A stretch of DNA of 22,500 nt. Origin: Symbiodinium natans (Eukaryota > Sar > Dinophyceae > Suessiales > Symbiodiniaceae). The position numbers and the translations under genes were made by a program. Positions within the stretch are counted from its first letter, which is position 1. Each line of letters opens with the position of its first letter. Below the pieces are notes generated by a model. It was not told the DNA's origin. It saw only the letters and a program-made list of their open reading frames with translations, and ran no database searches. Below are positions 19,613-22,500 of the stretch, piece by piece. The stretch lies in assembly GCA_905221605.1 (NCBI GenBank), contig CAJNDS010002392.1, positions 105,001-127,500 of the forward strand. The letters run 5' to 3'.

Positions 19613-19832
19613 GGCGGGGGCAAACCTCGGGGCAACCCTGGCGGGGGCAACCCTGGTGGGGGCAAGCCTGGCGGGGGCAAGCCTGGCGGGGGCAACCCTG
19701 GCGGGGGCAACCCTGGTAGGGCAACTCTGCTGGGGGGCAACCCTGGCGGGGCAACCCTGGCGGGGAACCCTGGTGGGGGCAAGCCTGACAGGGGCAACCC
19801 TGGCGGGGGCAACCCTGGCGGGGGCAACCCTC
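19613..19832 (+). repeat. 15-bp repeat block C
   Basis: About 14 units of GGCGGGGGCAACCCT with AAGCCT and AACTCT variants. 19719-19823 is identical to 20251-20355. Long open frames on both strands are due to a 15-bp (5-codon) unit without stops. Confidence 0.95.
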
Positions 19833-19860
19833 CTCTTCATGTGCCCCGCCTTGTTTCGGT

Positions 19861-19980
19861 GCGTTTCGCCGTGTTTTGCCATGTTTCGCTGTGTTTCGCC
19901 GTGTTGCGCTGTGTTGCGCTGTGTTTGGCCGCGTTTTGCTGTGTTTCGCTGTGTTTTGCAGTGTTTCGCTGTGTTTCGTT
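19861..19980 (+). repeat. 10-bp tandem repeat
   Basis: Twelve units of GTGTTTCGCT/C in perfect 10-bp register with scattered substitutions, directly after block C. Confidence 0.9.
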
Positions 19981-20134
19981 TGCTCCCCAGTTTGTGGGGT
20001 TTTAGTGTTTGACTCAGCTATTCTCCTGGCCCGGGTTTCCTAGAAAGCCCAAACCGTCTTCTTCTTCTTCTTTTTGATTATGAGAATTGCTGATCTCGAA
20101 AATGACAAGCAAAAGGGTTTGGGGTGTGAGGATG
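19981..20134 (+). other. Unique spacer
   Basis: Contains a CTT microsatellite-like stretch (20058-20073) and an ATG-led open segment (20080 on, MRIADLENDKQKGLGCEDGR) that runs straight into block D. The 220-codon extension is repeat translation, so a gene is not claimed. Confidence 0.4.
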
Positions 20135-20660
20135 GACGTCTGGCGGGGGAATCCTGGCGGGGGCAACCCTGGCGGGGGCAACCCTGGCGGGGGCAACCCT
20201 GGCGGGGGCAAGCCTGGCGGGGGCAACCCTGGCGGGGGCAAGCCTGGCGGGGGCAACTCTGCTGGGGGGCAACCCTGGCGGGGCAACCCTGGCGGGGAAC
20301 CCTGGTGGGGGCAAGCCTGACAGGGGCAACCCTGGCGGGGGCAACCCTGGCGGGGCAACCCTGGCGGGGGCAACCCTCGCCGGCGAGGCAACCCTGGCTT
20401 TGGCAACCCTTTCAACCCGGCGGGGGCAACCCTGCGGGGGCAACCCTGGCGGGGGCAACCCTGGCAGGGGCAACCCTGGCGGGGGCAACCCTGGCGGGGG
20501 CAACTCTGCCGGGGCAACCCTGGCGGGGGCAACCCAATCAACCCTGGCGGGGGCAACCCTGGCAAAAGCAACCTAGCGAGGGCAACCCTGGTGGGGGCAA
20601 CCCTGGCGGGGGCAACCCATGGCGGGGGCACCCTGGCGGGGGCAACCCTGGCGGGGGCAA
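20135..20660 (+). repeat. 15-bp repeat block D
   Basis: About 33 units, the largest block, with variant units (AACTCT, AAGCCT, shortened GGGGCAACCCT) and a short break at 20380-20415. The longest ORFs in the window (plus 20074-20736, minus 20014-20733) are artefacts of this repeat. Confidence 0.95.
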
Positions 20661-20812
20661 AGTGAGGTATAAACGTATGTGTATATATATAGATATGTAT
20701 ACATGGAGTCTCAAAGGAGCTGGCAGGGGCCACTAATGGAGAACTTTGGCAGGGCCCTTCATAGAGAAGCCTGAATAGGCGAGGCCAATTCCGGGGACCA
20801 ACCCAAGTAGGC
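20661..20812 (+). other. Unique spacer with AT patch
   Basis: A TATATATAGATATGTATAC patch (20682-20701) and unique sequence. 20757-20782 (CTTCATAGAGAAG then CCTGAATAGGCGA) matches two separated parts of 18938-19024 with the middle missing. Confidence 0.5.
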
Positions 20813-20977
20813 TGGCGGGGGCAACCCTGTCACCCTGGCGGGGGCAACCGTGGCGAGGGCAACCCTGGCGGGGGCAACCCTGGCGGGGGCAACCCTGGCG
20901 GGGGCAACCCTGGTGGGCTGGTGGGGGCAACCCTGGTGGGGGCAACCCTGGCGGGGGCAAGCCTGGCAGGGGCGCAA
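20813..20977 (+). repeat. 15-bp repeat block E
   Basis: About ten units, some shortened or with GGTGGG, ending before a GGCCCGACCTCCCC motif. Confidence 0.95.
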
Positions 20978-20985
20978 CGGCTTCT

Positions 20986-21018
20986 TAGGCCCGACCTCCC
21001 CCGCCGGGGTCGCGCGTC
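20986..21018 (+). repeat. GC-rich dispersed motif at repeat edge
   Basis: AGGCCCGACCTCCCCCGCCGGGGTCGCGCGTC closely matches 18704-18735 (GGGCCCGGCCTCCCC...ACCGGGGTCGCGC). Both sit at the border of a 15-bp repeat block. Confidence 0.5.
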
Positions 21019-21055
21019 GGGGGTTTAGGGTTAATCCATTATTACACTGTGCCCT

Positions 21056-21171
21056 ATGGCTAGCAGGGATGCATCAGGTGTGGCAAGCTCGATCTGCTTG
21101 GCAAAGCAAGCAGATCTCGAAGCGGTAGCGTTCAGTTGTACCGGCCGCCGCCTGGCGCGGGCGGCCTATGG
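21056..21171 (+). CDS. ATG-led exon candidate
   Basis: ATG at 21056 opens MASRDASGVASSICLAKQAD then LEAVAFSCTGRRLARAAYG and reaches CCTATG|GTTTAG at 21172. An in-frame TAA lies 24 bp upstream, so the ATG is the natural start of this frame. Ala/Ser-rich with mostly GC-ending codons, fitting the N-terminus of a new gene; could act as a targeting sequence but lacks a clear hydrophobic core. Contains a perfect hairpin (21091-21116). Confidence 0.4.
21091..21116. other. Perfect 10-bp hairpin
   Basis: GATCTGCTTG, loop GCAAAG, CAAGCAGATC. It may be incidental to the coding frame over it or may be a structured element. Confidence 0.5.
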
Positions 21172-21222
21172 TTTAGGGTTTATAGGGTTTAGGGTGTAGG
21201 GTTTAGGGCTTAGGGTGTAGGG
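21172..21222 (+). repeat. TTTAGGG variants
   Basis: TTTAGGG, TTTATAGGG and TGTAGGG units. Confidence 0.9.
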
Positions 21223-21292
21223 GTCCTCTATTATAACCTTAATGAAGGTACCTATAAGCCTACTTATAACTACCCGTGAGCCTTCAAGAGGG
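21223..21292. mobile_element. Diverged foldback core
   Basis: GGTACCTATAAGCCTACTTATAACTACCC (21247-21275) aligns with GGTATTTATAAGTCTACTTACTATCTACCC of the 6928-7070 copy, with the preceding CTATTATAACCTTAATGAAGG also alignable. Terminal repeats are not recognisable. It is bordered by TTTAGGG units on both sides. Confidence 0.4.
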
Positions 21293-21383
21293 TTTAGGGT
21301 TTACGCTGTAGGGTGGGGGAGAACCTGGGGGTTTTCAGGGTCGGGTATGTGGGTTTCAGAGTTTCAGGTGTATTGGGTCATGG

Positions 21384-21505
21384 GGTTAGGGTTGTGTTGT
21401 GCGCCATCCTACAAGGGGTACTTGAGGCCCCAATACCTCTCCTTTCTATCGGGTTTGGGGCTCCAACCGCGGTTTGGGGTTTACGGCCACTGTTTTGGGG
21501 CTTAG
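21384..21505 (+). CDS. Exon candidate
   Basis: Within a G/T-rich region a frame reads CCAPSYKGYLRPQYLSFLSG then LGLQPRFGVYGHCFGA and a stop; another reads VVLCAILQGVLEAPIPLLSI then GFGAPTAVWGLRPLFWGL. Both remain open for about 40 codons; upstream parts (21242-21380) look repeat-derived. No firm borders. Confidence 0.25.
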
Positions 21506-21629
21506 GGAATTTAGGGTTTAGGGTTCAGGGTTTAGGGTTTAAATCCTAAGGCCTAAGCCCTAAACCCGAACCCCCAAACCTCTCGTCCAGGGTTTTGAAT
21601 CCTTTGGGTTCAGGAGCTTAGGGCTTCAG
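21506..21629. repeat. Degenerate heptamers
   Basis: TTTAGGG units (21506-21542), then CCCTAAG/CCCGAAC units and G/T-rich unique sequence up to GGCTTCAG at 21629. Confidence 0.8.
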
Positions 21630-21704
21630 GGTATCCCCATCGCCCCTGACTCGAAGCCATCCCTTCTGGGTCTAGAGCTAGCAGTTTCGGGCTTCGGGAT
21701 GTAG
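21630..21704 (+). CDS. Exon candidate after CTTCAG
   Basis: After GGGCTTCAG the frame GGT ATC CCC ATC GCC encodes GIPIAPDSKPSLLGLELAVS then GFGM and TAG. Good acceptor. Could be a terminal exon. Family unknown. Confidence 0.3.
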   Translation, partial: GIPIAPDSKPSLLGLELAVSGFGM

Positions 21705-21713
21705 GGATTTACG

Positions 21714-21813
21714 GTTCAGGATTTAGGGTTTAGGGTTTAGGGTTTAGGGTTTAGGGTTTAGGGTTTAGGGGGGGTTAGGGTCCAGGGGTCAGGGGTTAGG
21801 GGTTAGGGGTTAG
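21714..21813 (+). repeat. TTTAGGG and GTTAGGG array
   Basis: Pure TTTAGGG (21725-21770) followed by four GGGGTTA units ending TTAG at 21813. Confidence 0.95.
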
Positions 21814-21887
21814 CGCCAGAAGCTTCTTCGGCCATTGAGGCTACACTGCAGGGTCGTCTGGCAGGAGACGGGCGAGGCCAGCTGGCG
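21814..21887 (+). CDS. Exon candidate, TTAG to GTTTAG
   Basis: The frame CG|CCA GAA GCT TCT TCG encodes PEASSAIEATLQGRLAGDGR then GQLA and ends at GGCG|GTTTAG. An alternative basic frame (RQKLLRPLRLHCRVVWQETG) is open too. Confidence 0.3.
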
Positions 21888-21903
21888 GTTTAGGGTTTCA
21901 AAG

Positions 21904-21990
21904 GTTCTTGAACAGATTTGGAGGTTTACGAATAGAGGAGACCCCTACAGTAGACCCCCAAATGGTAGGATGAAACGTTTAGGATGTTAA
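21904..21990 (+). CDS. Exon candidate
   Basis: The frame GTT CTT GAA CAG ATT TGG encodes VLEQIWRFTNRGDPYSRPPN then GRMKRLGC and TAA. It follows TTTCAAAG. Moderate composition, unknown product. The remainder to 22126 is unique and decayed repeat, with a short open bit after GTGCAG at 22085 (VGAFDPLIKLQL). Confidence 0.25.
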   Translation, partial: VLEQIWRFTNRGDPYSRPPNGRMKRLGC

Positions 21991-22126
21991 GGCTGAGGGT
22001 TCCTGAGGTTCTTGAATTTGTCTTTAGAATTGTTAAGGGTTTAGGACCTTGGTTGAATTTAGGTTTAAGGTTGGGCCCGTGCAGCAGTAGGGGCCTTTGA
22101 TCCCCTCATTAAGCTACAACTCTAAA

Positions 22127-22237
22127 CCACCCTAAACCCTAAACCCTAAACCCTAAACCCTAAACCCTAAACCCTAAACCCTAAACCCTAAACCCTAAAC
22201 CCTAAACCCTAAACCCTAAACCCTAAACCCTAAACCC
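22127..22237 (-). repeat. CCCTAAA array
   Basis: About 15 perfect units. Confidence 0.97.
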
Positions 22238-22302
22238 CTACCGGGTGCCACCCCTCAGTTCATGAGGAGTGGACGTCTTAAACGCTAAACCCTAAACCCG
22301 AG

Positions 22303-22345
22303 CAGAGAGACACAGCGTATCTTGTCAGCATGGGCTCCCGGAGCG
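22303..22345 (+). other. Possible micro-exon
   Basis: Unique sequence between CCCTAAACCCGAG and AGCG|GTTTAG, reading QRDTAYLVSMGSRS. Very short. Confidence 0.15.
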
Positions 22346-22456
22346 GTTTAGGGTTTAGGGTTCAGGGTTTAGGGTTTAGGGTTTAGGGTTCAGGGTTTAG
22401 GGTTTAGGGTTTGGGGTTCAGGGTTTGGGGTTTAGGGTTTGGGGTTCAGGGTTTAG
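22346..22456 (+). repeat. TTTAGGG, TTCAGGG and TTTGGGG array
   Basis: About 15 mixed units. Confidence 0.95.
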
Positions 22457-22476
22457 TGTACAAGTTATCAGGGCGA

Positions 22477-22494
22477 GGGGGGGGGGGGGGGGGG
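22477..22494. repeat. Poly-G run
   Basis: 18 consecutive G at the window edge. Length may be affected by sequencing. Confidence 0.9.
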
Positions 22495-22500
22495 TGGTGC

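Noticed and set aside
20014-20736. The longest ORFs in the window (239 codons minus, 220 codons plus)
   Set aside because: The 15-bp unit equals five codons with no stop, so both strands stay open; the peptides are PPPGL and GQPWR repeats. A collagen- or silk-like protein cannot be fully excluded but there is no flanking support.
21056-21150. tRNA-like fold around GTTCAGTTGTA
   Set aside because: No acceptor stem or anticodon arm of proper size; the hairpin here does not fit a cloverleaf.

Overview
The window reads as nuclear DNA of a dinoflagellate or a close alveolate. Three things suggest this. About half of it is telomere-type heptamer repeat (TTTAGGG on one strand, CCCTAAA on the other) in dozens of arrays that keep switching orientation. 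An AT-rich island at 19212-19612 encodes, on the minus strand, the C-terminal half of an alveolate-style mitochondrial cytochrome b with two in-frame stops, so it looks like a nuclear copy of mitochondrial DNA. The best coding islands are short, strongly GC at third codon positions and nearly all on the plus strand, as expected for the one-directional, intron-broken genes of dinoflagellates. No bacterial gene, rRNA, tRNA or CRISPR array was seen. No dinoflagellate spliced-leader sequence was seen on either strand.

Layout. 1-2200 is mostly variant heptamer arrays with higher-order structure. 2200-5370 holds exon-like islands, including a probable multi-exon Cys-rich (EGF/TNFR-like) protein at 2873-4587, a TATATG microsatellite and two copies of a foldback transposable element. 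5370-9700 is repeats with scattered coding-like islands and a diverged foldback copy near 6928-7070. 9700-11520 has several of the best coding islands and a pure octamer (CCCCTAAA) array. 11520-15260 alternates short open islands with TTTAGGG arrays. 15260-16080 has a nonamer array, a foldback element split by a telomeric array, and the longest TTTAGGG array. 16080-17900 is a long non-repeat stretch, a T-rich intron-like tract and a good coding exon (17276-17431). 18190-21030 is a different world: a 15-bp GC-rich tandem repeat (GGCGGGGGCAACCCT), the 18507-19016 ORF that contains some of it, and the mitochondrial insert. 21030-22500 returns to telomeric repeats and islands.

How it may work: the heptamer arrays and foldback elements sit where introns would be. 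The foldback termini carry GT and AG dinucleotides in suitable places, and TTTAGGG itself offers GTTTAG as donor and TTTAG as acceptor. My working hypothesis is that introner-like foldback elements and telomeric repeats together form the introns of ordinary genes here. This is inference: no transcript data were available.

Caution for all exon calls: a random 25-30 codon frame is often open by chance, and repeat arrays force stops at island edges. Confidence therefore rests on length, third-position GC, splice-site quality, phase agreement and recognisable motifs. No protein family was identified with certainty except cytochrome b.
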